From the NCBI GenBank assembly GCA_034429275.1, contig DAOUFU010000219.1, positions 1 to 56,118 of the forward strand: a stretch of 56,118 nt of DNA, written 5' to 3'. The notes under the pieces are model-generated. The model did not search any database. It had not been told where the DNA came from and was given only the letters and a program-made list of their open reading frames with translations. Both the position numbers and the translations under genes were made by a program. Source of the stretch: DAOUFU01 sp034429275. GTDB lineage: Bacteria; Chloroflexota; Anaerolineae; Aggregatilineales; Aggregatilineaceae. Positions 16,112 through 24,468 of this stretch are shown one piece after another (position 1 is the stretch's first letter; each line of letters starts with the position of its first letter).

Positions 16112-16288
16112 GGCTCACCGCCGTCGGAATCTCGTGTAACGTGCCCCCATTCTAGTCGCCACCCCATCAAACGGCAATTATTTGCGCATGAATCGGGGGC
16201 CTTCGCCGCCCGACATCTGGACATCGCCGCACGCCGGGGAGTGCGGTATACTGGCGGAAAAGTTGCGGGTTTCTTCGCGGGGGTGAAC

Positions 16289-17272
16289 ATGATCACGGCA
16301 CTGGTCACCGGTGGAACAGGTTTTGTCGGGTCGCATGTCGCGCGGGCGCTGGTCAGTCACGGCTACCAGGTGCGCATTTTGCGCCGTGCCACCAGCCGCC
16401 TGGACGCGGTTGCCGATATTCCGTGTGAGCACGCGATTGGGGATGTGATGGACCCGGCCTCGCTCAAAGAGGCCATGCAGGGGGTCGATTGGGTCTTTCA
16501 TGTGGCCGCCGTAGCCGACTACTGGCGCAATGATCCCGCCCGCATCTACCAGGTGAATGTCGATGGCACCCGGCACGTGCTCGAAGCCGCCGAGGCCATG
16601 GGCGTCAAACGGGTGATCTTCACCAGCAGCGCGGCAGCGATGGGGTACACCGACGACCTGCACCCGGTCGACGAATCCGTACGTTTCAATTTCGACCAGC
16701 ACCTGACCCCCTATGGTCACAGCAAATTCCTGGCCGAAGCCGAAGTCTACCGGGCCATCCGGCGTGGGCTAGACTGCGTGATTCTGAATCCAACGGTGAT
16801 CGTAGGGCCTGGCGATCTCAACCAGATATCGAGCAGCGTCATTCTGGAAATGGCGCGCGGCCACGTGCCGCCTACCGTGCCACCCGGCGGCGTAACCGTG
16901 ATTGATGTGCGCGATGTCGCAGCGATGCATGTCGCGGCGGCGGAGCGTGGGCGCACCGGGGAGCGATACCTGCTCGGCGCGGTGGACCTGACCCACAAAG
17001 CCTGGCTGCGCCTGACGGCGGATGCCGTAGGCCGCCGCCTCAACCCGATCACGCTGCCGGCATGGGCGCTGCATCCCATCGCCGCCGCTGCCGATCTGCT
17101 GCGCGAATGGGGCGTGCCGATCCCGATCGAGGGCAATCAGCTGCGCCTCAGCACCCGGATGATGTTCTTCGACAGCCAGAAGGCCTGGCGTGAGCTGTGC
17201 GAGCCGCAGATTTCGATCCAGCAGAGCCTGCGCGATACTTATGAGTGGTACAAAGCGCACGGTGATATATAG
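16289..17272 (+). CDS. NAD(P)-dependent epimerase/reductase (extended SDR, HpnA/dihydroflavonol-reductase type)
   Basis: 327 aa extended short-chain dehydrogenase/reductase. The Rossmann start ALVTGGTGFVGSHVARAL carries the GxxGxxG motif, with FTSSAAAMG and catalytic YGHSK (Tyr, Lys) downstream. VFHVAAVADYW and NPTVIVGPGD resemble the hopanoid-associated HpnA and dihydroflavonol 4-reductase subgroup. The natural substrate cannot be fixed; a lipid-linked sugar or steroid/hopanoid-type substrate is possible. The start ATG 16289 has GGGGGTG upstream; the upstream ATG would add 16 residues. A membrane methyltransferase gene follows 41 nt later. Confidence 0.87.
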   Translation: MITALVTGGTGFVGSHVARALVSHGYQVRILRRATSRLDAVADIPCEHAIGDVMDPASLKEAMQGVDWVFHVAAVADYWRNDPARIYQVNVDGTRHVLEAAEAMGVKRVIFTSSAAAMGYTDDLHPVDESVRFNFDQHLTPYGHSKFLAEAEVYRAIRRGLDCVILNPTVIVGPGDLNQISSSVILEMARGHVPPTVPPGGVTVIDVRDVAAMHVAAAERGRTGERYLLGAVDLTHKAWLRLTADAVGRRLNPITLPAWALHPIAAAADLLREWGVPIPIEGNQLRLSTRMMFFDSQKAWRELCEPQISIQQSLRDTYEWYKAHGDI

Positions 17273-17313
17273 AATCCGTGCATAGTCTGCTCAAGTGATG
17301 CGCCGGAGTGTCC

Positions 17314-17973
17314 ATGCCCCCCGAAACACTCGTGATCCTGTTGGCGCTGGCCGGTTTTGGCCTGCTGCACAGCCTGACTGCCGCGCCCGGCATCAAGCAT
17401 ACTATCCGCGCGCGGATGGGTGATCGCGCCTACCTCGGCCTGTATCGCCTGCTCTACAACGCCGTCAGTGGGGTGACATTTCTGCCGATAGTTGCACTGC
17501 TTGCCCTGCGCCCCGGTCCCACGATTTGGGCGCTGCATGGCCTGCCCGCCGCCCTGATGCTCGCCGTGCAGCTTGTGGCGCTGGCGGGACTGGCGCTCGC
17601 CGCGCTGCAAATCGACGGACAGCGATTCTTGGGCCTGCGGCAGGCGCGCGCCTGGTTGAGCGGCGATCCGCTGCCGCTGCCGCCAGAGCCGCTGATCCAG
17701 CATGGAGTTTACGGCCTGGTTCGCCACCCACTGTACCTGTTTGTGATCCTGTACCTGTGGGCCAAACCCCAGGTAAATGCCGCCTGGTTGGGCCTGGCGA
17801 TTGGATCAACCGTGTATTTCATCATCGGCGCGTGGCTGGAAGAGTGCCGCATGGTGCGCGAGTTTGGTCCCGAATACCGTGCGTACCAACGGCGCGTGCC
17901 CTGGATGATCCCATTCCTCCATCTGCCCACGCCGCGCTGTTCGCCCGCCGATCCCACCCCGGATCGCGGGTAG
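17314..17973 (+). CDS. Membrane methyltransferase of the isoprenylcysteine/PEMT-like family
   Basis: 219 aa integral membrane protein with about five or six helices. The C-terminal half has the SAM-binding signature of isoprenylcysteine carboxyl methyltransferase and phospholipid methyltransferase relatives: GVYGLVRHPLYLFVILYLW, then EECRMVREFGPEYRAYQRRVPWMIP. In bacteria these modify small lipid-like or isoprenoid substrates, and NnrU-like proteins share the fold. It follows the SDR gene and may act on the same compound. ATG 17314 is preferred over GTG 17308 because CGGAG is then about 6 nt away. Confidence 0.8.
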   Translation: MPPETLVILLALAGFGLLHSLTAAPGIKHTIRARMGDRAYLGLYRLLYNAVSGVTFLPIVALLALRPGPTIWALHGLPAALMLAVQLVALAGLALAALQIDGQRFLGLRQARAWLSGDPLPLPPEPLIQHGVYGLVRHPLYLFVILYLWAKPQVNAAWLGLAIGSTVYFIIGAWLEECRMVREFGPEYRAYQRRVPWMIPFLHLPTPRCSPADPTPDRG

Positions 17974-18073
17974 TGCGAGATCGTTGCGCTACTGCTTACC
18001 GCTGCTCAACGAGATCCAACAGAAAACACCCCGCCCAAGGAATAGCCGAGCCGCGCATTTAACCGACATGTAC

Positions 18074-19012
18074 CTATTCGGTCATGCCGCCCGCCCACCG
18101 GGCTGCCAGGCGCGGCCCGATGCGCACCTGAACCGAGATCAGCGCGATGCTCACCAGGATCAGCAGACCGCCCAAAACACCCAACAGGTTGGGAATTTCA
18201 TCGAACAGCACCGCGCCCATTACCACACCGCTCACCGGCTCGAACAAGGCCACGATGCTAACGACCTGGGCGCTGGTGCGCTGCAATCCCCAGAAATAAA
18301 ACAGGTAGGACAGCCCCAGCGAAAACACGCCCATCGGGATCAAAAGGTGAAGGTTGGCGCGCACCGCGCCGACCGGCGCTTGCAGCGCAAACGGCAGCAG
18401 AAGCAGAACGGTGATCCCCTGGCTCCACAGGTTTTGGGTCAGGCCGCTGACTTCATCGCTCAGCGAACGCCCGATCAGCAGTGCAACCCCGTAGGTCGCT
18501 CCGGACAGAGCCGCCGCCGCGATCCCGTTCAGAGACGCCCATTCGAGCCGCAGCGAGGCCGGATCGGAGACCAAGACCGTACCCGCCACGGCCAGCACCA
18601 GGCTGATCAGGGTATTGGGCGCGCGCGGCTCGTGCAGCATCACCGGTGACAGCAGCGCGACATAGATCGGGGCGGAATTGACCAGCAGCGCAGCGACGGC
18701 TGCCGTCGTGTGCTGGATCGAATAGGTATAGAGCGAGACGGTCAACCCGACCGCCACACCCAACACGATCAGCCGTCTGATCGCCCCCCGATAGCTGCCC
18801 ACATTCAGCGCCTCACGAAAGCGCAGCCCCACTAGCAGCCAGAGGAATAACCACGCCGACAGCGCACGATAAAATGCAATGGTTGTCGAAGCCAGCCCAT
18901 CAGTCCAGCGAATGAAGGGAATTGCCAGGCTAAAGCAGAACGCGCCCACCAATACCAGCGCGACTCCCTGCCATTCCGATGGGCGTGCAGGCCGGGCTGA
19001 ATCGATGCTCAT
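18074..19012 (-). CDS. EamA/DMT family transporter (RhaT/YdcZ-like permease)
   Basis: 312 aa with about ten predicted helices in two EamA repeats (VALVLVGAFCFSLAIPFIRW starts the first, LNGIAAAALSGATYGVALLIG the second). Family members export amino acids, metabolites or drugs. The late GLQRTSAQVVSIVALFEPVSGVVMG segment is typical. The start ATG has GGGGGTG in front and lies 8 nt after the chelatase D-part stop, so it is probably co-transcribed with chlI/D. Substrate unknown; a role linked to metal or cobamide handling is only a guess. Confidence 0.88.
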   Translation of the reverse strand: MSIDSARPARPSEWQGVALVLVGAFCFSLAIPFIRWTDGLASTTIAFYRALSAWLFLWLLVGLRFREALNVGSYRGAIRRLIVLGVAVGLTVSLYTYSIQHTTAAVAALLVNSAPIYVALLSPVMLHEPRAPNTLISLVLAVAGTVLVSDPASLRLEWASLNGIAAAALSGATYGVALLIGRSLSDEVSGLTQNLWSQGITVLLLLPFALQAPVGAVRANLHLLIPMGVFSLGLSYLFYFWGLQRTSAQVVSIVALFEPVSGVVMGAVLFDEIPNLLGVLGGLLILVSIALISVQVRIGPRLAARWAGGMTE

Positions 19013-19020
19013 CGCACCCC

Positions 19021-19992
19021 CTATTGATCCAGCTCGGCCTTGACAGCATCATACAACGCGGAGGCCTTTAACTCGCCAAGCGTGTAACAAGGACCGCCCA
19101 AGCGATCCGCCAGCTTCTGCGCCAGCCCCTGGTCAAATGCCGTGTGTTCCATATTGATGGTGACGTTGCGAATCTCGGCCTCTTTGATCTGATCCGCGAT
19201 GCGGTGTGCTTCTTCTTGCGGCGGCAAGTTGTGCATCGACACATTGCCCGCCCCATCCGTCAGCAGAATCATCAGCGGCAGCACATCCGGGTGGCTGATG
19301 CGTTCTCTCTGGAACACCTGGTACGCCAGGTACAACCCTGCAGAGAGTGGGGTTTTTCCTCCGACGGGGATATCGGCCAGTGCTTTTTTCGCCAGAGTGA
19401 CCGAGTTAGTCGGCGGCAGCACCAACTGCGCGCGATCCTTCTGGAACACGACCAACCCTACCCGGTCACGGCGCTGATACGCGTCGGTCAGCAGCGACAT
19501 GATCGCGCCTTTGGTGGCGTTCATGCGCTCGGCGACCGCCATGCTCCAGCTGGCATCCACGACAAAGAGGATCAGATTGGCCGACTTGCGCACACGCACT
19601 TTTCGCTGCAAGTCGTCGGGGTGCAGCGAATAAGCCAGCCGGTTTTCGTCGCGCTCGTCGCTGCGTTCTAACTGGAACGGTGCAGCCGCGCGCAGCGTGG
19701 CATCAAACGCGATATCATCGCGCCGCTCGTGCGCAGGGCGCGCCTGGATATAACGCCCGTGTTTGTCTTCGGTGCGTGTACGGCTGCGGCGACCGCGCGC
19801 TTTGCGCATCAGCCGGTCGAGCGGGGTATCGAGCCGGCGCGTGTGGAATTCCTCGCTAGCCTTGACCTCTTTGCCGCCTTCCCACCAGTGAGAGTCTTGA
19901 GATTGGCTGAAGATGTCTTGAGGACCCGGCTCCGCCGTCTCCTGGTCGATATCCGAGTCCTGTTCCTCGCCTTCGCGCGCTACGGCTTCAGT
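19021..19992 (-). CDS. chlD: Chelatase D-subunit C-terminal part (VWA domain), read by -1 frameshift from chlI
   Basis: This frame joins the ATPase part by a -1 shift at A9 and is open from the slip site to the stop, without a good start of its own. It begins TEAVAREGEEQDSDIDQE, an acidic linker (with SHWWEGGKEVK), then FHTRRLDTPLDRLMRKARG and a von Willebrand A domain. Its MIDAS motif is complete: VVDASWSM, Thr in GGKTPLSAG, and LLTDGAGN. VWA-bearing D subunits bind the AAA+ I subunit and the large CobN/ChlH subunit during Mg or Co insertion. The frameshift product would be about 692 aa, normal for a fused BchD/ChlD. No bacteriochlorophyll genes are visible, so cobaltochelatase use is inferred. 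Confidence 0.85.
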   Translation of the reverse strand, partial: TEAVAREGEEQDSDIDQETAEPGPQDIFSQSQDSHWWEGGKEVKASEEFHTRRLDTPLDRLMRKARGRRSRTRTEDKHGRYIQARPAHERRDDIAFDATLRAAAPFQLERSDERDENRLAYSLHPDDLQRKVRVRKSANLILFVVDASWSMAVAERMNATKGAIMSLLTDAYQRRDRVGLVVFQKDRAQLVLPPTNSVTLAKKALADIPVGGKTPLSAGLYLAYQVFQRERISHPDVLPLMILLTDGAGNVSMHNLPPQEEAHRIADQIKEAEIRNVTINMEHTAFDQGLAQKLADRLGGPCYTLGELKASALYDAVKAELDQ

Positions 19993-21098
19993 TTTTTTTT
20001 GACCTCACTGGGATCCACAGGCTGATCGGAATACCGCTCTTCGCCTGTTTCCTCAGCTGCATCCTCGTCAAACTGCTCCAGCAGCGACTCCAGTTCGCCC
20101 GGCTGGAGTGACCGCTCGGAGAAGGGGCCGCGCTTGAGGCGATGCGGCAGTGCCAGTTCTGCCGCCAGCAGAATATCGCGCAGATTGATCCGGTCGCGCC
20201 CCTGCAGGGCTGCGTGAGCGCGCGCTGTCTTCAAGATCACCAGGTCGGCGCGGTGACCATCCACGCCCAACCGCGCGGTCAGATTGGCGATGGTATACAG
20301 GTCGCGCCGCGAATAGGCGACATCATCCACGATCTGGCGCGCCGCTTCGATCTTTGCGGAGAGTTCCTGTTCTTCCGGCAGCCAGGCTTCGCGGAATACC
20401 TCAGGATCGAGGTCGAACGCCATGTGTCGTTCGAGAATGTCCATGCGCTCGTCGGTGCGGGTCAGGCCGCGCACATCGACCGACAGGGCAAAACGGTCCA
20501 GTAGCTGCGGGCGAAGCTCGCCTTCTTCGGGGTTCATGGTACCCACCAGGATGAAGCGCGCCGGGTGTTGGAAGCTGATCCCCTCGCGCTCGACCACGTT
20601 TACTCCCATCGCCGCCGAGTCCAGCAGCAGATCGACGACGTGATCGTCCAGCAGGTTCACCTCGTCTACATACAGGATGCCACGATTGGCCGCCGCCAGC
20701 ACGCCCGGATCAAAGTGGCGCTCCCCTTTCTGGATGGCCTGTTCAATATCGAGCGTTCCCACCACCCGGTCTTCGGTAGCGCTCACCGGCAGATCAACCA
20801 GCGGAGTCCGGCGGCGGATGATCGGAAGTTCTCCACCATGCGCTTCACGCTCACGACAGGCGTCGCAGAATCCCACCGGGTGGGCCGGGTCGCAATTGAA
20901 GGGGCAGCCGGATACCGTTTCAATGGCGGGCAGCAGGGCCGCCAGCGCGCGTGCTGCCGTCGATTTGGCCGTGCCACGCTCGCCACGAATCAATACGCCA
21001 CCAATGCTCGGATTCACTGCGTTGAGGATCAGGGCGCGCTTCATGCGCTCCTGGCCCACAATCGCTGTAAAGGGGTAAACCGCTTGTCGGACAGACAC
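19980..21098 (-). CDS. chlI: AAA+ chelatase subunit (ChlI-like), zero-frame product
   Basis: AAA+ ATPase of Mg/Co chelatases, 372 aa. Visible: Walker A GERGTAKST, the insertion with Cys residues CPFNCDPAHPVGFCDAC, DLPVSATEDRVVGTLDIE, Walker B GILYVDEVNLLDD, NPEEGELRPQLLDRFAL (sensor/Arg finger region). The zero frame ends at TAG 19980, four codons after an A9 run. GTG 21098 is preferred: GAGGCGG lies 4-10 nt before it, while ATG 21116 has no ribosome site. A TATAAT (21147-21142) lies upstream. With the -1 frame this one gene can yield both small (I) and medium (D) subunits. Confidence 0.9.
   Translation of the reverse strand: MSVRQAVYPFTAIVGQERMKRALILNAVNPSIGGVLIRGERGTAKSTAARALAALLPAIETVSGCPFNCDPAHPVGFCDACREREAHGGELPIIRRRTPLVDLPVSATEDRVVGTLDIEQAIQKGERHFDPGVLAAANRGILYVDEVNLLDDHVVDLLLDSAAMGVNVVEREGISFQHPARFILVGTMNPEEGELRPQLLDRFALSVDVRGLTRTDERMDILERHMAFDLDPEVFREAWLPEEQELSAKIEAARQIVDDVAYSRRDLYTIANLTARLGVDGHRADLVILKTARAHAALQGRDRINLRDILLAAELALPHRLKRGPFSERSLQPGELESLLEQFDEDAAEETGEERYSDQPVDPSEVKKKLKP
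19991..20001 (-). other. Slippery A9 site for -1 programmed frameshifting
   Basis: The coding strand reads C-AAAAAAAAA-C here (A9 at 20000 to 19992) as GTC AAA AAA AAA CTG in the zero frame, with a stop 12 nt later. Tandem Lys codons allow a -1 slip, after which ACT GAA GCC leads into the D-subunit frame. GAGG lies 2-5 nt before the run. No obvious strong downstream hairpin was found by eye. Confidence 0.8.
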
Positions 21099-21141
21099 GA
21101 TTCCGCCTCGCTTCATCTGATCAATACGCTCGAACTTCTAA

Positions 21142-21147
21142 TTATAA
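21142..21147 (-). promoter_or_regulatory. -10 element for the chelatase operon
   Basis: TATAAT on the minus strand (21147-21142), about 45 nt before the GTG start at 21098. The -35 position is poor (TCCCAA). Supports a promoter just upstream of chlI/D. Confidence 0.4.
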
Positions 21148-21211
21148 CGCCGGATGCGGCAGGTTGGGATGGTCAGTTTTGCTCAAAGAGGGGTGCAAGA
21201 GGGACATATAA

Positions 21212-21252
21212 CAAAAAAACGGGCAGCTGCGACGGATCAGATCGCGCTGCCC
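21212..21252 (-). terminator. Rho-independent terminator after the carboxymuconolactone-decarboxylase-like gene
   Basis: Minus strand: GGGCAGC (21252-21246), about 18 nt loop containing further pairing, GCTGCCC (21227-21221), then GTTTTTTTGT. It lies 137 nt past the stop at 21389 and before the chelatase promoter. Confidence 0.75.
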
Positions 21253-21388
21253 AATGATCCTCAGGCATTAGCGGCCAGCACTATCCAGCACTATTTAGTG
21301 CACAGCCTGCCAATCGCCAGTTGTCAACCACGTGGTTACCTTGGCGGAGTAGAACACGTGGAAAAACACGCGGTAATCAATCAGCCGG

Positions 21389-21757
21389 TTACTTCACCCC
21401 GGCCAGCTTGCGCTCGCTCTGGAACTGGCGCAGCGCTTCGTAGGCCTGGCAGCCGGTCATCACCGAAGGGCTGCCGCCCATCATGATGGCGACCCCAATC
21501 GCTTCCAGAATTTCTTCCTCGGTCGCGCCGGCTTTGAGCGCATCGTGAACGTGCAGAGCGATCGACCCGTCGCAGCGCACCGCGATTGCAATCCCCAATG
21601 CGATCAGCTCTTTGTCCTTCATCGCCAGGGCACCGTTCTCCGACGCCTTGACCTGAAGCTTGTTGAAGCTGCCCATCGTGTTGGGAATGCCCCGCCCGAT
21701 TTCGCCCATCAACTCGCGCATCCGACGATAATATTCAGGATAATTTTCGGTTGCCAT
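21389..21757 (-). CDS. Carboxymuconolactone decarboxylase/AhpD-like protein
   Basis: 122 aa all-helical protein of the CMD/AhpD superfamily. Core: KDKELIALGIAIAVRCDGSIALHVHDALKAGATEEEI is split here as RCDGSIALHVHD and AGATEEEILEAIGVAI. AhpD enzymes have a CxxC pair plus His; here it is CDGS, so the second Cys is Ser, while the His remains. A peroxidase/disulfide-reductase cycle like AhpD is therefore doubtful; other CMD proteins work without the pair. ATG 21757 has AGGTGG 6 nt upstream. The upstream spacer carries two tandem operator-like sites. Confidence 0.85.
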   Translation of the reverse strand: MATENYPEYYRRMRELMGEIGRGIPNTMGSFNKLQVKASENGALAMKDKELIALGIAIAVRCDGSIALHVHDALKAGATEEEILEAIGVAIMMGGSPSVMTGCQAYEALRQFQSERKLAGVK

Positions 21758-21926
21758 CGTCATCCACCTTTTGGTCTATCAGGCCTAAGCCTGAGCGTTT
21801 GAACGGCGGGGGAGTAGGCTCGTCAAGAAACTGTCGCTTGTTTGTCGTTGTGTCGTTGCTCACCTGCGCCATATAAAGCGTACTCGGAGCAGGGAAAATA
21901 CGAACCTGCCAAACGGCCCATCTTAT

Positions 21927-21964
21927 TCGTGAAAAATGTCACAATATAGTGATATTTTTCACAA
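21927..21964 (-). promoter_or_regulatory. Two tandem TTGTGA-N6-TCACNA operators (Rex or CRP/FNR type)
   Basis: On the minus strand: TTGTGA-AAAATA-TCACTA (21964-21947), TA, TTGTGA-CATTTT-TCACGA (21944-21927). Each matches 11 of 12 defined positions of the Rex operator (TTGTGAA-N4-TTCACAA) and also CRP (TGTGA-N6-TCACA). Centres are 20 nt apart, two helical turns. Together they also form one larger near-perfect dyad. The only gene downstream on this strand is the CMD-like gene, 170 nt away. The rest of the 326 nt spacer (21758-22083) shows no gene I believe. Confidence 0.65.
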
Positions 21965-22083
21965 TAGCCAGATTCCCGTTTGCCGGTCCGATCAGTCAGC
22001 CCGATCAAAAGAGCGGCCCCTCGCCTGTAACGAGTGCCGCTCTGCCTTTCACCCCAATTCGAACAAACCACCAGCGGATGCTG

Positions 22084-23658
22084 CTATTCCCACTCAATCG
22101 TCGCAGGCGGTTTGCTGCTGATGTCATACATCACGCGGTTGACGCCTTTCACTTCATTCACGATCCGGCTGCTGATCCGCGCCAGCAGTGCGTGATCAAG
22201 CCGCGCCCAGTCGGCGGTCATGAAGTCGGTCGTCGTCACCGCGCGCAGCACGATCACCTCGTCATAAGTGCGCTGGTCGCCCATCACGCCCACGCTGCGC
22301 ACCGGCAGCAGGATGGCAAACGCCTGAGCCGTGCCTTCGCGCAAAAGCCCGGCTGCGTCCAGTTCGCTGGTGAAGATATGGTCGGCAGCGCGCAGAATCG
22401 CCAGCCGGTCCCAGGTCACTTCGCCTACACAGCGCACTCCCAGGCCCGGCCCAGGAAACGGCTGCCGCCACACGATCGAGTCGGGCAGGCCCAGCCGTGT
22501 CCCCACCAGGCGAACCTCGTCTTTGAAAAGGTCACGCAGCGGTTCGATCAACTGGCTCTTGAAGCGATCCGGCAGGCCGCCCACGTTATGGTGAGACTTG
22601 ATGCGGTGTGCGCCGGGCCGTCCGGTGCCCGCACTCTCGATCACATCCGGGTAGATCGTGCCCTGTGCCAGCCAGTCGAATTCGCCCTGTCGAGTAGCCT
22701 CTCGCTCGAAAACATCGATGAAGGTGCGCCCGATGATCTGGCGTTTTTCTTCCGGATCAATCACTCCGGCCAGGTTTTCGAGGAATTCCTCGGTGGCGTC
22801 TACCGCCACGATCTTCCACGCCAGCTGCCTGCTCAACGCAACCACTGCATCGGCCTCGCCCTGGCGCAGCAACCCGTTATTGACAAACACCGGCACCAGG
22901 TGATCGCCCACCGCCCGGTGAATCAACTCCCCGGCCACCGAAGAATCGACGCCGCCGCTCATACCCAGCAGCACGCGCCCGTTGCCCACCTGCTCGCGAA
23001 TCGCCTGAATGCTGCTTTCGATGAAGTTCTCCGGCGTCCAATCAGTCTCTGCGCCGCACACATCGATCACAAAATGGCGCAGCATGGCTTTGCCATGCAC
23101 GGTATGCATGACTTCGGGGTGGAACTGCACCCCAAACATCGCGCATTGGGAGTGACCCACAAAAGCGCCGATGGCGGCATAGGGGGCGGAATCCGTGCGC
23201 GCCAGCACCCGAAACCCTTCTGGCATACGCTCGATACGGTCGCCGTGGCTCATCCATACGGTCTGGCTCGGTTCCAACCCGGCAAAGAGGTTCAGCGGCC
23301 CGGCAGTCTCGATCACTTCTATAGTCGCCTGCCCATACTCGCGCTGGGTTGATCCGGCTACCACGCCGCCCAGCGCCTGCGTGATCAACTGCATCCCGTA
23401 ACAGATCCCCAGCACCGGCAGCCCAGATTCCAGCACCCAGCCCGGCAAGCGCGGCGCGCCCTCATCATAGACGCTGGACGGCCCGCCGGAGAGAATCACT
23501 CCCCGGCATTCCGGCACAGCATCCTGTACCTCATCCCAGGTGACGGTATAGGGCAGCAGAGCAGCATAAACGTTGAACTCCCGCACGCGGCGCGCGATCA
23601 ACTGCGCGGTCTGCGAGCCATAGTCCAGGATGACGATCCCACCACGTTTCAGGCTCAT
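22084..23658 (-). CDS. guaA: GMP synthase (glutamine-hydrolysing)
   Basis: Converts XMP to GMP using glutamine and ATP. 524 aa, full length. The N-terminal glutaminase has the nucleophile Cys in GICYGMQ and the His/Glu in FGVQFHPEV. The ATP pyrophosphatase follows with the PP-loop GMSGGVDSSVAG, then YPDVIESAG and KSHHNVGGLPD. The dimerisation domain ends with the invariant-type SKPPATIEWE. It starts 14 nt after xpt with AGGGGGACAGGGA before the ATG, so both are one transcript: Xpt makes XMP and GuaA aminates it. Confidence 0.98.
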   Translation of the reverse strand: MSLKRGGIVILDYGSQTAQLIARRVREFNVYAALLPYTVTWDEVQDAVPECRGVILSGGPSSVYDEGAPRLPGWVLESGLPVLGICYGMQLITQALGGVVAGSTQREYGQATIEVIETAGPLNLFAGLEPSQTVWMSHGDRIERMPEGFRVLARTDSAPYAAIGAFVGHSQCAMFGVQFHPEVMHTVHGKAMLRHFVIDVCGAETDWTPENFIESSIQAIREQVGNGRVLLGMSGGVDSSVAGELIHRAVGDHLVPVFVNNGLLRQGEADAVVALSRQLAWKIVAVDATEEFLENLAGVIDPEEKRQIIGRTFIDVFEREATRQGEFDWLAQGTIYPDVIESAGTGRPGAHRIKSHHNVGGLPDRFKSQLIEPLRDLFKDEVRLVGTRLGLPDSIVWRQPFPGPGLGVRCVGEVTWDRLAILRAADHIFTSELDAAGLLREGTAQAFAILLPVRSVGVMGDQRTYDEVIVLRAVTTTDFMTADWARLDHALLARISSRIVNEVKGVNRVMYDISSKPPATIEWE

Positions 23659-23672
23659 GAATCCCTGTCCCC

Positions 23673-24272
23673 CTAGATTTCGACCCCGCGCGGCGGATCG
23701 TCGGCAAATTCAATGCGCTTGTCATCCAGATAGGTAATCACCGCCAACGACTCAACCGGCACGTGATATTTTCGCACCAGGGCCTCGCGTCCACCCTCGA
23801 ACAACTTCTCGACCACGGTGGCCACCCCCACCAGCACACAGTCCGCCGAAAGAACCATGCGCGCCAGCGCCAGCAGCGTCTTGCCAGATGCCAAAAAGTC
23901 ATCCACGATCAGCACACGCTCGCCGGGCTTGAGATATTCCGCCGCCACCATCAGGAAAATCTCGCCGCCCTTTGTGTGGCTGACCGCCGTTTCGAGAAAG
24001 ATCGGCCCGGCCATGGTGACGGGTTTGTTCTTGCGGGCATAGACCACCGGGATGTTGAGTGCCAGTCCTGCCATCAGTGCCGGCGCAACGCCCGAAACCT
24101 CGGCGGTCAGGATTCGAGTGGGTTGAGCATCGCGGAATCGGTTGGCGATCTCTTCCCCCATCCGTTTGACAAATGCGGGGTCCATCTGGTGGTTGAGAAT
24201 GCCATCGATCTTGAGGATGCCATCTCCCAGGTAGCGCCCTTCTTGCCTGATCTTGTCTTTGAGTTCTTGCAT
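23673..24272 (-). CDS. xpt: Xanthine phosphoribosyltransferase
   Basis: Transfers phosphoribose from PRPP to xanthine, giving XMP for GuaA. 199 aa. The N-terminus (MQELKDKIRQEGRYLGDGI, then LKIDGILNHQMDP) matches Bacillus Xpt almost residue for residue. The PRPP loop is VLIVDDFLASGKTLLALARM, and KNKPVTM binds the base. ATG 24272 gives the family's N-terminus; an upstream reading adds 17 residues. I saw no purine riboswitch in the 195 nt upstream, unlike Bacillus xpt. A weak hairpin (GCCCT...AGGGC, around 24432-24453) precedes it. Confidence 0.96.
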   Translation of the reverse strand: MQELKDKIRQEGRYLGDGILKIDGILNHQMDPAFVKRMGEEIANRFRDAQPTRILTAEVSGVAPALMAGLALNIPVVYARKNKPVTMAGPIFLETAVSHTKGGEIFLMVAAEYLKPGERVLIVDDFLASGKTLLALARMVLSADCVLVGVATVVEKLFEGGREALVRKYHVPVESLAVITYLDDKRIEFADDPPRGVEI

Positions 24273-24468
24273 GGCCCTGCCATCCTCCCCTATCTTCACG
24301 GCGCAAGGCGCGGGCAGCGCCACACGCGCCGCATTTTCACATCGTGCGCTGTGGACTCATTTATGAACCCATGCGGGGGATTATTTCAGAAAGCGCCACA
24401 ATGCGAAATGGTCAACACATACAGAAACCGGCCCTTACTACAGTGGAGGGCTGGACATCAGCGACAAC

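Noticed and set aside
19980..20000. The chlI/chlD split as a sequencing error or pseudogene
   Set aside because: Homopolymer error is possible, but the site is a classic -1 slippery run, both frames are intact and the family is known to use frameshifting here. Kept as programmed, with the error stated as the refuting case.
21927..21964. The AT-rich dyad as the guaA terminator
   Set aside because: No GC-rich stem base and no T-tract after it; the repeated TTGTGA-N6-TCAC pattern fits protein binding sites better.
21823..22071. 82-codon ORF on the minus strand between guaA and the CMD-like gene
   Set aside because: Composition is not protein-like, no ribosome site, and it runs across the tandem operator dyad.
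24273..24468. Purine riboswitch before xpt
   Set aside because: The conserved loop sequences of the purine aptamer were not found on the minus strand; only a weak hairpin is present.
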